Below are positions 17,470-26,639 of a DNA stretch of 64,000 bases, one piece after another. The DNA comes from a bacterium (GTDB lineage: Bacteria > Myxococcota_A > Bradymonadia > UBA7976 > UBA1532). The translations under genes and the position numbers were made by a program. Below the pieces are notes generated by a model that was not told the DNA's origin, made no database searches, and worked only from the letters and a program-made list of their open reading frames with translations. The DNA is taken from NCBI GenBank assembly GCA_030427205.1, contig JAUHXC010000027.1, positions 1-64,000 on the forward strand, in the 5' to 3' direction. Each line of letters opens with the position of its first letter. Position 1 is the first letter of the stretch.

Positions 17470-18303
17470 TCAGAGGGAGAGCGTCTTGAGCTCGTAGCCC
17501 AGCATGAGCGTGGTCATCGACAGCTCGGAGTCGTCGTTGAGGCGCACCTCGAAGATCTCGTCTCCGGTGCTGCTCGACGCGGCGCAGGTGGGCTCGTCGA
17601 CGCACGCGTCCCAGTAGTTGTACGTGCTGTAGTCGAGGTACCACGTCATCTCGGGGATGGCGCTCACCCCGTCGAACTGCATCTTGAGGAAGTAGGTCAC
17701 CGACTCACCCTGCTCTTCGGTCAGCAGCGGGTTGCCGGCCATGGCGAGGTCCCACGCCTCGTCGAAGCCATCCCACGGCGTCGCCTCGACGGTGAGCAGC
17801 ACGGTGCCCAGCGGCGGCGCGTTCCACTGCACGCTCGAGCCGTCGCTGAAGTCGAAGAGGCGGTTGATATCCCAGGTGAGGAAGTCGGTGGTATTGGCCT
17901 CGAAGTCGGCGACGATCGACGACGAGTACGTCGTCGAGGTGCCGTTGACCGTCACCGCGATCGGGCCCGACAGGCCGGCCTCGATGGTGGCGAGGTTGTC
18001 CTCGTCCCAGCGCCAGTACTCCATCTGGTTGCAGATGCCGGCGCTGCAGTAGCGGTTGATGTTGGTGTCGAGGGTGCCGTTCTGGGCGTCGAAGATGGCC
18101 TCGGTCACCAGCAGGGCGCCGACCTTGGTCGCCCCGACCATGAAATCGTAGCTGGCGATGCCGCCGCCGGCGCTGAGCTGGGCCAGCTGGCGACTCTGGA
18201 CCTCGGGGGTCGTCTCGATGGTGGTCGACCCCTCGGCACACGCCGCGGTCATCAGACCAAGGGCGAAGAGCGCGGCGATGCGAGTGGTGCGCGAATTGGT
18301 CAT
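17470..18303 (-). CDS. Lipoprotein of a two-member paralogous family (copy A)
   Basis: 277 residues, with GGAG six bases before ATG 18303. Lipoprotein signal ending in MTAAC. Mature N-terminus contains RQLAQLSAGGGIASYDFMVG, which is nearly repeated in the neighbouring gene, and both end in a YELKT motif. The body is beta-rich and acidic with pairs such as YWRWDEDN, DFLTWDINR and WYLDYSTYNYW, which align with YWRFDPLG, SWVAWTVNR and WYIDYDDFEAW of copy B. I know no named family for this. The tandem arrangement shows local duplication. Confidence 0.78.
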   Translation of the reverse strand: MTNSRTTRIAALFALGLMTAACAEGSTTIETTPEVQSRQLAQLSAGGGIASYDFMVGATKVGALLVTEAIFDAQNGTLDTNINRYCSAGICNQMEYWRWDEDNLATIEAGLSGPIAVTVNGTSTTYSSSIVADFEANTTDFLTWDINRLFDFSDGSSVQWNAPPLGTVLLTVEATPWDGFDEAWDLAMAGNPLLTEEQGESVTYFLKMQFDGVSAIPEMTWYLDYSTYNYWDACVDEPTCAASSSTGDEIFEVRLNDDSELSMTTLMLGYELKTLSL

Positions 18304-18550
18304 GACGGTCTCCAGACGACGAAGCTGCCCTCGTCGGAGTGTGGCGAAGCATCCCCCTGCCTCGCCGCGGATGATGGAAGGGGATCCTGCCGTCCCCCGG
18401 TAGCCTGTTTTGAAAGGCTCGATATGAATAGTAGGTTTTCGTGTCGAACGTGCCAATACGTGCAGATACGTAGAGGTACCTGAATGAACGACGTGACGGG
18501 CGTGACGAGGATGGGATGAGCCGGCCCGCCGCGGCGACGCGCGTCGGCGG

Positions 18551-19264
18551 CTACTTGATGGTCTTGAGCTCGTAGCCCACGCCGTAGGGCGTCTGCTCGA
18601 GCACGGAGTTGCGGCGCAGTCGGACCTCGTACATCCGGTCATCGTCGCCGCGCGAGGTCTGCCACGCCTCGAAGTCATCGTAGTCGATGTACCAGGACAT
18701 GCCGGGGAAGGCCTCGCCGATGTTGAAGTCGAACTCGAGGTAGTAGGTGACCCGGCGCCCTTCACCCTTGTTCCAGCCGCGGCCCTCCAACTCGTAGAGG
18801 ACGTGGCCCTCGTCGGGGCTGTTCCAGACGACCGTCGGGTCGGTGGCCAGGTTGAACTGTCGATTGACCGTCCACGCGACCCAGCTGCCCGTACCGTCTT
18901 CGAAGTGGTCGGCCAGCCACTGTCGGTAGCGCTTGCGCTTGCCGACGAAGCCCACGTCGAAGGCAGCGATCTCACCCGCCTCGAGCGCGTCGAGCCCCAG
19001 CGGATCGAAGCGCCAGTACTCGGTCTCTTCGGCGTATCCGCCGCCGGCGGCGTCCTCGATCACCAACAGGGTGCCGACCCGTTTGTACTGGCCATCGATG
19101 GTGGCGAAGAAGTCGTATCCGGCGATGCCGCCGCCGGCGCTGAGCTGGGCCAGTTCGCGTTTCTGGATGTCGGGGGTGGAGGGCTCGCTCACCGACTCGG
19201 TGGCGCAGGCGCACAGGGCGAGGGCGGCCCCGATCAGGGCGGCGCGGGCGATGATGCTGTTCAT
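18551..19264 (-). CDS. Lipoprotein of a two-member paralogous family (copy B)
   Basis: 237 residues; lipoprotein signal with lipobox LALCAC. Contains ELAQLSAGGGIAGYDF near the mature N-terminus and ends in GYELKTIK, as in copy A. The DNA coding for the QLSAGGGIA segment is identical over about 30 bases in the two genes (around 18155-18185 and 19116-19146), while the remainder has diverged. This points to strong constraint or gene conversion on that motif. The gene has its own upstream AT-rich promoter-like region. Function unknown. Confidence 0.78.
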   Translation of the reverse strand: MNSIIARAALIGAALALCACATESVSEPSTPDIQKRELAQLSAGGGIAGYDFFATIDGQYKRVGTLLVIEDAAGGGYAEETEYWRFDPLGLDALEAGEIAAFDVGFVGKRKRYRQWLADHFEDGTGSWVAWTVNRQFNLATDPTVVWNSPDEGHVLYELEGRGWNKGEGRRVTYYLEFDFNIGEAFPGMSWYIDYDDFEAWQTSRGDDDRMYEVRLRRNSVLEQTPYGVGYELKTIK

Positions 19265-19358
19265 GATGAGTCTCGGCGACGATGTGACCCTCGTCGGAGG
19301 GCCCGGACGGTGTCCGGTCGGAAGAAAGAGCCGGCTGCGCCGACCCGCCGAGATATCT

Positions 19359-19386
19359 TAGATAAGAGCTATATTTGTATTGCCAA
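19359..19386 (-). promoter_or_regulatory. Candidate promoter for lipoprotein copy B
   Basis: On the minus strand TTGGCA (19386-19381) and TATCTA (19364-19359) are 16 bp apart, in one of the few AT-rich stretches of the window. A moderate sigma-70 match only. Confidence 0.35.
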
Positions 19387-19435
19387 TGTGCCCAATGTTA
19401 GGATTTGAGGGCAATACGGGGTTGACCGTAACCGC

Positions 19436-20404
19436 TCAATCGGTCTCGGCGGCCACCGCTTCGAGCACGGCGTCGTGCGGCGCGCCGTGGGTGGCGATGA
19501 TGCCGCGGTTGTCTTCCAGGCGCCGCCCGCGGGAGAAGTCGAGCGGGCGGCCGTCGATGTCGCTGACCCGTCCGCCGGCCGCTTCGACGATGATGCTGCC
19601 GGCGGCGTGATCCCAGATCTTCTCCACGTAATCCTTGCGGGTCGGCAGGCGCAGGTAGATCTGCGCGTCGCCGCGGGCGACGGCGGCATACTTGCACTGG
19701 CTGTCGATGCGATACGGCTCGCGGGTCACGCCCAGCCGGGCGGCGACGCGGGCCGACCAGCCATGGGCCGAGTGGGCCGCCTCGACCGACTCACAGAAAC
19801 GGGCCTGCTTCAGCGCGGTCTCGGGCCCCGCCGCGATCGGCGCCACGGCGTCGTCGTCCAGCCCGCGGGCGAACGCGCCGTCCTCGCGGGTGGCCCAGAA
19901 GATGGCGCCGCGGGCCCCGGCGTGGTGGAGGTTGGGGCAGCCGAGCACGCCGAGCCGCACCACGCCGTCTTCGATGAGCGCCAGCGCGACGGCGTACTGG
20001 TCGCCGCGCAGGAACCCCTTGGTCCCGTCGATCGGATCCAGCGTCCAGTGACGGCCCTTGGGGCCGCCGGCGTAGACCCCGCGATCGATGGCCGCGAGGA
20101 TGGCGCCCTCGTCGGTCACGCCGGTCACCGCGCGGACGGTCTGGCAGACCTGCGTCCGCCGCGCGGCGCCTTCGGGCGTGCGCAGCGCCGCGGCGTCTTC
20201 TTCGCCGACGAGCGGCAGGCTGCCGTCGGCCTCGGCGAGCTGCAGTGACACGATGGCCTGGGCGGCGAAGTCGGCGACGGTCACCGGCGAACGATCGCCC
20301 TTGGTCAGCGGATCGAGCGCGATGGCCTGCTGGATTCGGCGGCATGCGCGGGCGGCGTGCACGACCGCTTCGATGGCGGCGTCGCGCAGGGCGTCGGGGG
20401 TCAT
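19436..20404 (-). CDS. 3'(2'),5'-bisphosphate nucleotidase / inositol monophosphatase family
   Basis: 322 residues with the metal-binding signatures of the Li-sensitive phosphatase superfamily: GEED (metal site 1), DPIDGTKGF (the DPxDGTxxF motif), and the C-terminal WDHAAG motif. The early TKGDRSPVTVADFAAQ is characteristic of the Hal2/CysQ-like branch, which dephosphorylates 3'-phosphoadenosine 5'-phosphate from sulfate assimilation. Length and motif spacing agree with Hal2-type proteins. Cytoplasmic. No sulfur genes adjoin it, so the exact substrate (PAP versus inositol phosphate) is inferred from motifs only. Confidence 0.85.
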   Translation of the reverse strand: MTPDALRDAAIEAVVHAARACRRIQQAIALDPLTKGDRSPVTVADFAAQAIVSLQLAEADGSLPLVGEEDAAALRTPEGAARRTQVCQTVRAVTGVTDEGAILAAIDRGVYAGGPKGRHWTLDPIDGTKGFLRGDQYAVALALIEDGVVRLGVLGCPNLHHAGARGAIFWATREDGAFARGLDDDAVAPIAAGPETALKQARFCESVEAAHSAHGWSARVAARLGVTREPYRIDSQCKYAAVARGDAQIYLRLPTRKDYVEKIWDHAAGSIIVEAAGGRVSDIDGRPLDFSRGRRLEDNRGIIATHGAPHDAVLEAVAAETD

Positions 20405-20541
20405 GTCGGGCTCCTCGTCGGTCGAAGGTCGGACCCGGCACGCTACACGGGCCGCCGCGCCGCGTCACCCGTCTCGGTCCGGGCACGCGCCCGCACATTG
20501 CGGCTTGGAATCCGCCAGCGGCTGGGGCAGGGTGATGGCCC

Positions 20542-23076
20542 ATGGCACCCCGTGATTCCAAGCCGGCGCGTACTGATCCGTACTATCTCGCCGCACCCGT
20601 CGGGTGGCAGACGGCGATGGAGGTCAAGCGACGCTTCGCCGGCAGCGAGCCGCCGATCCCGGTGGTCGGCGCGGCGAGCGTCGACGCCGCCATCGGCCGG
20701 CTCGAAGACAACCCGCGCTGCGTGGCGGTGCTGATCCACTTCGCCGAGCAGCCCCGGGCGGCCATCGAGCTCATCTGCCGCATCAAGGAGCGCTGGCGCC
20801 GGCCGGTGGTCTGCTTCCACCCCGCGTGGCATCGCGACGACGTGCGCCGGGCTCTGCAGCTCGGCGCCGACAGCCTGCTGGGCTGGCCGTTTGGTCCGGG
20901 CGAGGTGCTCGGCGATCTCGAGGCGCTGCACAAAGCCGGGGTCAGCGTCACCCGCAAGGCGCTGCTCGACCGCGGCGGCCCGACGCTGCTGGCGCCCGAT
21001 CCGGCGCTGTGGGTCGACGAGGACGAAGACTGGCGCGACCGCCTCGCCGGGCTCGCCGAGCGGCTGCGCACGCCCGCCGAGGAAGAGCAGGGCCGGGTCA
21101 CCCGCATCGACCCCGCGACCAACTTCACCCGCGCGGCGGGCGGCGCGATGAGTCCGGCCCTCGCCGGCGCGACGATGACCGTGCTGCGGGTGGGCACCCA
21201 GCACCTGCCCCAGGTGGCGGGGGAGTACGGGGTCGATCCCGGCCAGCTCGAGCGCACCGTCGAGGTCGGGCTGCAGGTGCCCGACGACGGTCGCCGGGAC
21301 GGCATGCTGGCCTGGCTGGAAGACCTCGCCCGCTCCGGCGGGGAGGACGCCGAGACCGGGGTCATGGCGCAGCTGCGTCGCGCGGCGCAGGTGACGCTGC
21401 AGGCGCAGGGCGCGCTGCAGGGCGAGATCGATGTGCTGGCCAACGCGCTGAGCCGGGCGACCGGGGTGCCCGTCGCGTCGCTCGAAGGGCTCTCGGCGGC
21501 GACCCGCACCGAGCTGTCGAGCCGGGTCCTGGCCAGCGATGAGTCCGAAGACGCCCTCGATCACGTGCGCATGCTCGTGCTGGCCTCGTTGCTCGATGAG
21601 CTGGGCCAGCGGGCGACGAGCGCGCACGACCTGGCGGCCTTGACCGCGCTGCTCGGGCTGCGCGCCGGCGTCGAAGGCATCCGGCCGGCCGAGCTGGTCC
21701 GGGCGCTGGCCAGGCTCGATCCGCCGGCGGCGATGCAGGGGCTCGACCTGCGGCGGCTCGCGCCGGTACGCGACGCCATCCCGACGCCGGGCAACGCGCT
21801 CGATCAGCTGCTGCGCCGGGCCATCGACGAGCTGGTCAAGGCGGTCTCGCCGATGGGCTATGTCGATCAGAACCGGCTGGTGGCGCTGCTGCGGGCGGCG
21901 CGACAGGGCGGCGCGGTGCTGGTCGGGCCCACCACATGGCGGACGGTCGCCGAGGTCGTCGCCGGTCGGCGGCGCAGCGCCGATGCCCGCGCGGTCAAGA
22001 TCGTGCAGCGCCTCGACCGGCTCATGGCGATCAGCGGCGCCGACGCCCGCGGCCGCCTCGTGCGCGCCCTCGCCGATCTGATCGAGCGCAGCCGCAACCC
22101 GATGGACGCCGGCCGCTTCGTCGCCTGGTGCCGCGACGCGGCGACCGGGGTCGTGCGCACCGAGTCGGTGGCCGGGCGGCTCGAGCCGGGCGGCGGAGCC
22201 CTCGCCGGGCTCGAGCGGACCGAGCACGGGCCCGAGGAGAGCCTGCCCGGCGGGGCGTCCGCGGGTTTTGATCCGGCGAGCCTCCTGGGCGCGTCGCCGG
22301 TGACGCGGTCGGGACCGGTATCGGGGACTTCGACCCGCTCCGGGCCGCAGGCGCCGGCGTTTGTCGACACGGCAGCGGCCTCCCAGGCGCCCGGCGGCCC
22401 CAGCGCGCCGGTCTTCGACCCGACGGCGATGCTGGCCGGCGGGCCCGCCACGCGGTCTGGCCCGCAGGCGGCGCCGATGACCCGCTCCGGCCCGCACAGT
22501 ATGTCCGGCACGCGCTCCGGCCCGCACAGTATGGCCGGCACGCGCTCCGGCCCGCAGCCGCTGCACCAAACCCGCTCGGGGGCGGGTGCGCAGCCGCCTT
22601 CGGCCCCGGGGGCGGGCATGCCCGACTGGCTCGATCCGGGGCCGGTCGCCGCGGGCCCGGGCAGCGCGGGCCCCAGCAGCGGGCGCGTCGAACGAACGAG
22701 CGCGCCTGCCCCGCAGGTCAGGGCCTCCGCGCGCAGCCCGGCCCTCGACGCGGTCGACGCGCTGGTGGCCCGCGGCGAGATCGACCAGCTGTCGAGCGAG
22801 GTCGAGCGGCTGCCCGACGATGAGCCGGGCGTCGTCGACGCGCTCAACCGCGCGGCGCTCGAACTCTACGTCGCCGGTCGGGCCGACGAGGCCGATCCAC
22901 TCTGGACGCGCGCCGCCGCGCTCGGGCCCGATCGCCCCAACGTGCTCTTCCACCTCTCGCGCCTGCGGTTCGAGCAGGGCCGTCGCGGCGAGGCCCGCCT
23001 GCTCGTACGCCAGGTCCTCGCGCTCAGGCCGCACCTGACACCCGCCCGCGAGCTGCGCGCCCGCATCGAAGGTTAG
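20542..23076 (+). CDS. Pseudo-receiver / low-complexity linker / TPR protein
   Basis: 844 residues. The first ~130 look like a response-regulator receiver fold (PIPVVGAASVDAAIGRL, VVCFHPAWHRDDVRRALQLGA, SLLGWPFGPGEVLGDLEAL), but the strand that should carry the phosphorylated Asp reads VAVLIHF, so it is probably not phosphorylated. A helical region (about 200-560) follows. Residues about 580-690 are a repetitive linker rich in TRSGP, GTRSGPHSM and SGPQ motifs. The last ~110 residues resemble TPR-type helices (DALVARGEIDQLSSEVERLP, RLRFEQGRRGEARLLVRQVLALRP). It is probably a cytoplasmic scaffold or signalling protein; no enzyme motif is visible. Confidence 0.72.
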   Translation: MAPRDSKPARTDPYYLAAPVGWQTAMEVKRRFAGSEPPIPVVGAASVDAAIGRLEDNPRCVAVLIHFAEQPRAAIELICRIKERWRRPVVCFHPAWHRDDVRRALQLGADSLLGWPFGPGEVLGDLEALHKAGVSVTRKALLDRGGPTLLAPDPALWVDEDEDWRDRLAGLAERLRTPAEEEQGRVTRIDPATNFTRAAGGAMSPALAGATMTVLRVGTQHLPQVAGEYGVDPGQLERTVEVGLQVPDDGRRDGMLAWLEDLARSGGEDAETGVMAQLRRAAQVTLQAQGALQGEIDVLANALSRATGVPVASLEGLSAATRTELSSRVLASDESEDALDHVRMLVLASLLDELGQRATSAHDLAALTALLGLRAGVEGIRPAELVRALARLDPPAAMQGLDLRRLAPVRDAIPTPGNALDQLLRRAIDELVKAVSPMGYVDQNRLVALLRAARQGGAVLVGPTTWRTVAEVVAGRRRSADARAVKIVQRLDRLMAISGADARGRLVRALADLIERSRNPMDAGRFVAWCRDAATGVVRTESVAGRLEPGGGALAGLERTEHGPEESLPGGASAGFDPASLLGASPVTRSGPVSGTSTRSGPQAPAFVDTAAASQAPGGPSAPVFDPTAMLAGGPATRSGPQAAPMTRSGPHSMSGTRSGPHSMAGTRSGPQPLHQTRSGAGAQPPSAPGAGMPDWLDPGPVAAGPGSAGPSSGRVERTSAPAPQVRASARSPALDAVDALVARGEIDQLSSEVERLPDDEPGVVDALNRAALELYVAGRADEADPLWTRAAALGPDRPNVLFHLSRLRFEQGRRGEARLLVRQVLALRPHLTPARELRARIEG

Positions 23077-23193
23077 CCTCGATGGGGGCATTCTGACCCG
23101 ACGCGGCGCGCCCCACGCAGGCGGTGGGGCATAATGACCCTCTGGCCGCGGGCGGCGGCGCCGGAAACGCCCGAGCTGTCACAGGTTCCAAAC

Positions 23194-23209
23194 TGGCACC
23201 GACTTTGCT
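23194..23209 (+). promoter_or_regulatory. Sigma-54-type (-24/-12) promoter
   Basis: TGGCAC (23194-23199) and TTGCT (23205-23209) match the -24/-12 consensus, with the invariant GG and GC separated by exactly 10 bases. Transcription would start about 12 bp downstream and give a leader of roughly 65 bases to the sigma factor start at 23287. Confidence 0.65.
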
Positions 23210-23286
23210 GTGTAGCTGAGCCGTACTCGCCGGCCGTCGCCGGGATTCCTGTTCAACGTTCTGCCGCACAGCAAAAGGAGCCACCG

Positions 23287-23880
23287 ATGGCCACCCGCTC
23301 GACCACCGTCCACAAGAAGCTGAGCCTCGAAGAAGAGCGGGCGCTCGTCCGGCGGGCGAAGACCGGCGATCAGGCCGCGCTCGAGACGCTGCTCGCCCGC
23401 CACTATCAGGCGATGTTCCGCCTCGCGCTCAAGTACACCCGCGACCTGCACCGGGCCGAAGAGGCGACCCAGGAGAGCTGCGTGCAGGTCATGCGCCACA
23501 TCGCGCAGTTCCGCTCGGAGTCCCGCTTCGGCTCCTGGATGGCCCGCATCGTCATCAACGCCGCCCGGCTGCGCCACCGCCGGGAGAAGCGGCTGGTGCC
23601 CGTCGGCGACGCGCTCGAGTTCGATCGGCCGGCGCCGGGGCCCAGCCCCGATCGCACCGTCGCCGATCGCCAGATCCTGCAGATGGTCGACGACTTCCTG
23701 CGCGACGGCCGGGACGGGGATTACGAGCTCTTCGTGATGCGCTACGTCAATCAGGATCCGGTGCGCGAGGTGGCCGATCACGCGGGCATCTCGATGCCGG
23801 CGGTCAAGACCCGCGTGCACCGGGCGCGCAAGAAGCTGCGCGATCACGCCGACGCCCGCAACTGGCAGCCCGGCCTCTGA
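23287..23880 (+). CDS. RNA polymerase sigma factor, ECF type
   Basis: 197 residues from ATG 23287, six bases after AAGGAG (23275-23280). Region 2 spans about 25-95 (LLARHYQAMFRLALKYTRD, EEATQESCVQVMRHIAQF, FGSWMARIVINAARLRHRR) and region 4 about 140-190 (EVADHAGISMPAVKTRVHRARKKLRDHA). No extra N- or C-terminal domain and no anti-sigma gene next to it. Upstream is a well-spaced sigma-54-type promoter, which would place this sigma factor under an enhancer-binding activator. The regulon cannot be inferred. Confidence 0.9.
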   Translation: MATRSTTVHKKLSLEEERALVRRAKTGDQAALETLLARHYQAMFRLALKYTRDLHRAEEATQESCVQVMRHIAQFRSESRFGSWMARIVINAARLRHRREKRLVPVGDALEFDRPAPGPSPDRTVADRQILQMVDDFLRDGRDGDYELFVMRYVNQDPVREVADHAGISMPAVKTRVHRARKKLRDHADARNWQPGL

Positions 23881-23993
23881 TGCGCCGTCATCCGGCGGGC
23901 TCGACCCGTCCGCCGGGCCGACCGTCGCTCTGGGGCTGATCTCGCCCGGCCGACCGGCTATGGTGCCCGCCATCGCGTCGACCGGAGAGCCTC

Positions 23994-26639
23994 ATGCGGC
24001 CCCTACGCCCCGAGATCCTGGCCCCCGCCGGCGACCGCCGCTCGCTGAGGGCCGCCCTCGCCGCCGGCGCCGACGCGGTCTACTTCGGCCTCGCCGACGG
24101 CTTCAACGCCCGCGCCCGCGCCGAGAGCATCGATCGCGCCGGCCTGCCCGCCGTCGTCGCCGAATGCCATCGAGCCGGCGCCCGGGCCTACGTCACCCTC
24201 AATACGCTGATCTTCGAAGACGAGCTGCCCACCGTCGAGGCGCTGGTCCGCGACTGCGCCCGCGCCGGCGTCGACGCGCTGATCGTGCAGGATCCGGCGG
24301 TCGCCCTCATCGCCCGCGCCGTCTGCCCCGAGCTGGAGCTGCACGCCAGCACCCAGATGACGATCAGCAGCGTCGAGGGGGCTCACTTCGCCCGCGGGCT
24401 CGGGGTGAGCCGCGTCGTGCTGCCCCGTGAGCTCTCGGTGCGCGAGATCGGGCGGATCGCCGCCGCAGACCCCGATCTGGAGACCGAGGTCTTCGTGCAC
24501 GGGGCCCTCTGCATGTCGTGGAGCGGCCAATGCCTCACGAGCGAGGCCTGGGGCGGGCGGTCGGCCAATCGCGGGCAGTGTGCGCAGTCGTGTCGCATGC
24601 CCTACGACCTCGTCGTCGACGGCGAGCAGCGCCCGCTGGGCGAGGTGCGCTATCTGCTCAGCCCGCGGGATCTGGCGGGCTTCCGGGCGCTGCCCGCGCT
24701 GATCGAGCATCGGGTGAGCACGCTCAAGATCGAGGGCCGCTACAAGGGCCCGGCCTATGTGATCGCCGCGGTCGAAGCCTATCGCCGCTGGGTCGACGCC
24801 CTGATGCGGCCCGGCGGTCCCACCGCCGAAGACGAGGCCCGCGTGGCCGCCGACCTGACCGAGTTGGAGGTCGTCTACAGCCGCGGCTTCTCCGACGGCT
24901 TCCTCGGCGGCGCCGATCACCAGCACCTCGTCGAAGGCCGCTTCCCCAAGCACCGCGGCGCGCTGTTGGGCCGGGTCGTCGCGATCGACGGCAGCGCGGT
25001 CACTGTGGAGCCCTTCCCCGATGGGCGGATCCGCAGCGGCGGCCTCGCGCTCGGCGAAGAACGCACCGCGCCGGTGGGCCAGCGCGCGGCGGCGCTGACC
25101 GTTCTCGGTGGCTCGCCGACCGACAATACGGGCCCCGTCGGTCGCCCGCCGACGCCGCGGGCCGGCATGGGGGTGGTCTTCGACGCCGGCGATCCCGGCG
25201 ATACCCGGGAGCCCGGCGGGCCGATCTTCAGCGTCGAGGCCGCGCGCGCGGGCCGCTGGCGGCTCGGCTTCGGGCGGCCGGGCCCCGATCTCTCCCGGGT
25301 CGCCATCGGTCAACGGGTCTGGATCACCGGCGATCCGGCGGTCGAGCGGCGGGCGCGCAAGCTGCTCGAGAGCCGCATCGAAGGCCGGATCCCGCTGCGC
25401 TTGATCGCGTCCGGGCGGGTGGGGGTGCCCCTGCGGGTCGAAGGGCGCGCCGCCGGGCATCGGCTGGTGGAGCACAGCGACGCGCCGCTGGCCGAGGCGC
25501 GGGCCGGCGGGCTCGATGGGCGGCTGCTCGCCGACAAGCTGGGCGCGGTCGGCGGGACCCCGTTCACGCTGCTCGACCTCGACTGCGGCGGGCTCGCGCC
25601 GGGCTTGCATCTGCCGGTCTCGGCGCTCAAGCGCGTGCGGCGGCGGCTGGTCGAGCGCCTGATCCCGCTCGTGGAGCAGGGCCATGCCCGGACCGTCGCC
25701 GAAGGCCCGGTGGTCGAGTCGCTGCGCCGGCCCGCGCCGCTCCGGGAACCCCTGCACGACGCGCCGCGCGTCATCCCGCTGTGTCGCACCGACGCCCACC
25801 TCGAGGCGGTGATCGCCGCCGGCCTGCCCGAGGTCGAGCTGGACTGGATGGAGCGCGCCGGGCTCACGCTGGCGGTCGAGCGCGCCCGCGCGGCGGGTCT
25901 GCAGGTGCACGTCGCGACGCCGCGGGTCCAGAAGCCGGGGGAAGAAGGCTTCGACCGGCGCATCGCGCGGCTGGCGCCCGACGGGGTGCTCGTGCGTCAT
26001 TGGGGCGCGGTGATGCACTTCGCCGAGGGGCATGACATCCAGAGCGACGAAGAGGGCACGCGCCCGCGGCCGCGCTTGCACGGCGACTTCTCGCTCAACG
26101 TCACCAACGGCCTCACCGCCGGCCACCTCTTCGATCTGGGCCTCGATACGCTCACGGCAGCGCACGATCTCGACGCGGAGCAGCTCTTCACGCTGCTGGC
26201 GCGTACGCCGGCGGGGCGGGTCGCGGTGACGGTGCACCATCACATCCCGACGTTTCATACCGAGCACTGCGTCTACGCCCACCTGATGAGCAACGGCCGC
26301 GATATTCGCAGCTGCGGCCAGCCGTGCGCCGACCACGAGATCGGCCTGCGCGACCATCGGGGGCACATCCACCCGGTGGTCGTCGATCCCGCTTGCCGCA
26401 ATACGGTCTACAACGCTCAGGCCCAGAGCGCGGCCGGGCTGGTGCCGCGCCTGCTCGACGCCGGCGTGCGCCGCTTCCGCGTCGAGTTCGTGCGCGAGAC
26501 CACCAGCGAAGCCCTGCGCACCCTGATGGGCTACCGCGCGCTGCTCGACGGCGACCTCAGCCCCGGCGCCCTGGTCGATCGGCTGCGGGTGCACGAGCAG
26601 TTCGGGGTGACCCGCGGCACGACGCGGGTCGACCGATGA
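23994..26639 (+). CDS. U32-family peptidase / RlhA-like protein
   Basis: 881 residues. The N-terminal ~300 are a classical U32 domain: EILAPAGDRRSLRAALAAGADAVYFG, STQMTISSVEG, VFVHGALCMSWSGQCL, RGQCAQSCRMPYDL and STLKIEGRYKGPAYV. The middle and C-terminal parts fit the DUF3656-type extension of long U32 proteins, and a second Cys-containing segment (HTEHCVYAHLMSNG, CGQPCADHEIGLRD) lies near 760-800. Long U32 proteins include RlhA, which hydroxylates 23S rRNA C2501 in E. coli, so an RNA-modification role is more likely than proteolysis, though not proven. The stop overlaps the next start (ATGA), indicating coupling with the chorismate mutase gene. Confidence 0.85.
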   Translation: MRPLRPEILAPAGDRRSLRAALAAGADAVYFGLADGFNARARAESIDRAGLPAVVAECHRAGARAYVTLNTLIFEDELPTVEALVRDCARAGVDALIVQDPAVALIARAVCPELELHASTQMTISSVEGAHFARGLGVSRVVLPRELSVREIGRIAAADPDLETEVFVHGALCMSWSGQCLTSEAWGGRSANRGQCAQSCRMPYDLVVDGEQRPLGEVRYLLSPRDLAGFRALPALIEHRVSTLKIEGRYKGPAYVIAAVEAYRRWVDALMRPGGPTAEDEARVAADLTELEVVYSRGFSDGFLGGADHQHLVEGRFPKHRGALLGRVVAIDGSAVTVEPFPDGRIRSGGLALGEERTAPVGQRAAALTVLGGSPTDNTGPVGRPPTPRAGMGVVFDAGDPGDTREPGGPIFSVEAARAGRWRLGFGRPGPDLSRVAIGQRVWITGDPAVERRARKLLESRIEGRIPLRLIASGRVGVPLRVEGRAAGHRLVEHSDAPLAEARAGGLDGRLLADKLGAVGGTPFTLLDLDCGGLAPGLHLPVSALKRVRRRLVERLIPLVEQGHARTVAEGPVVESLRRPAPLREPLHDAPRVIPLCRTDAHLEAVIAAGLPEVELDWMERAGLTLAVERARAAGLQVHVATPRVQKPGEEGFDRRIARLAPDGVLVRHWGAVMHFAEGHDIQSDEEGTRPRPRLHGDFSLNVTNGLTAGHLFDLGLDTLTAAHDLDAEQLFTLLARTPAGRVAVTVHHHIPTFHTEHCVYAHLMSNGRDIRSCGQPCADHEIGLRDHRGHIHPVVVDPACRNTVYNAQAQSAAGLVPRLLDAGVRRFRVEFVRETTSEALRTLMGYRALLDGDLSPGALVDRLRVHEQFGVTRGTTRVDR

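Noticed and set aside
20443..23091. Antisense frame of about 880 codons opposite the pseudo-receiver/TPR gene
   Set aside because: No ribosome site or recognisable domain; composition is that of a GC-skewed shadow of the plus-strand gene.
24003..26594. Antisense frame of about 860 codons opposite the U32 gene
   Set aside because: The plus strand shows complete U32 motifs; the antisense product is low-complexity.
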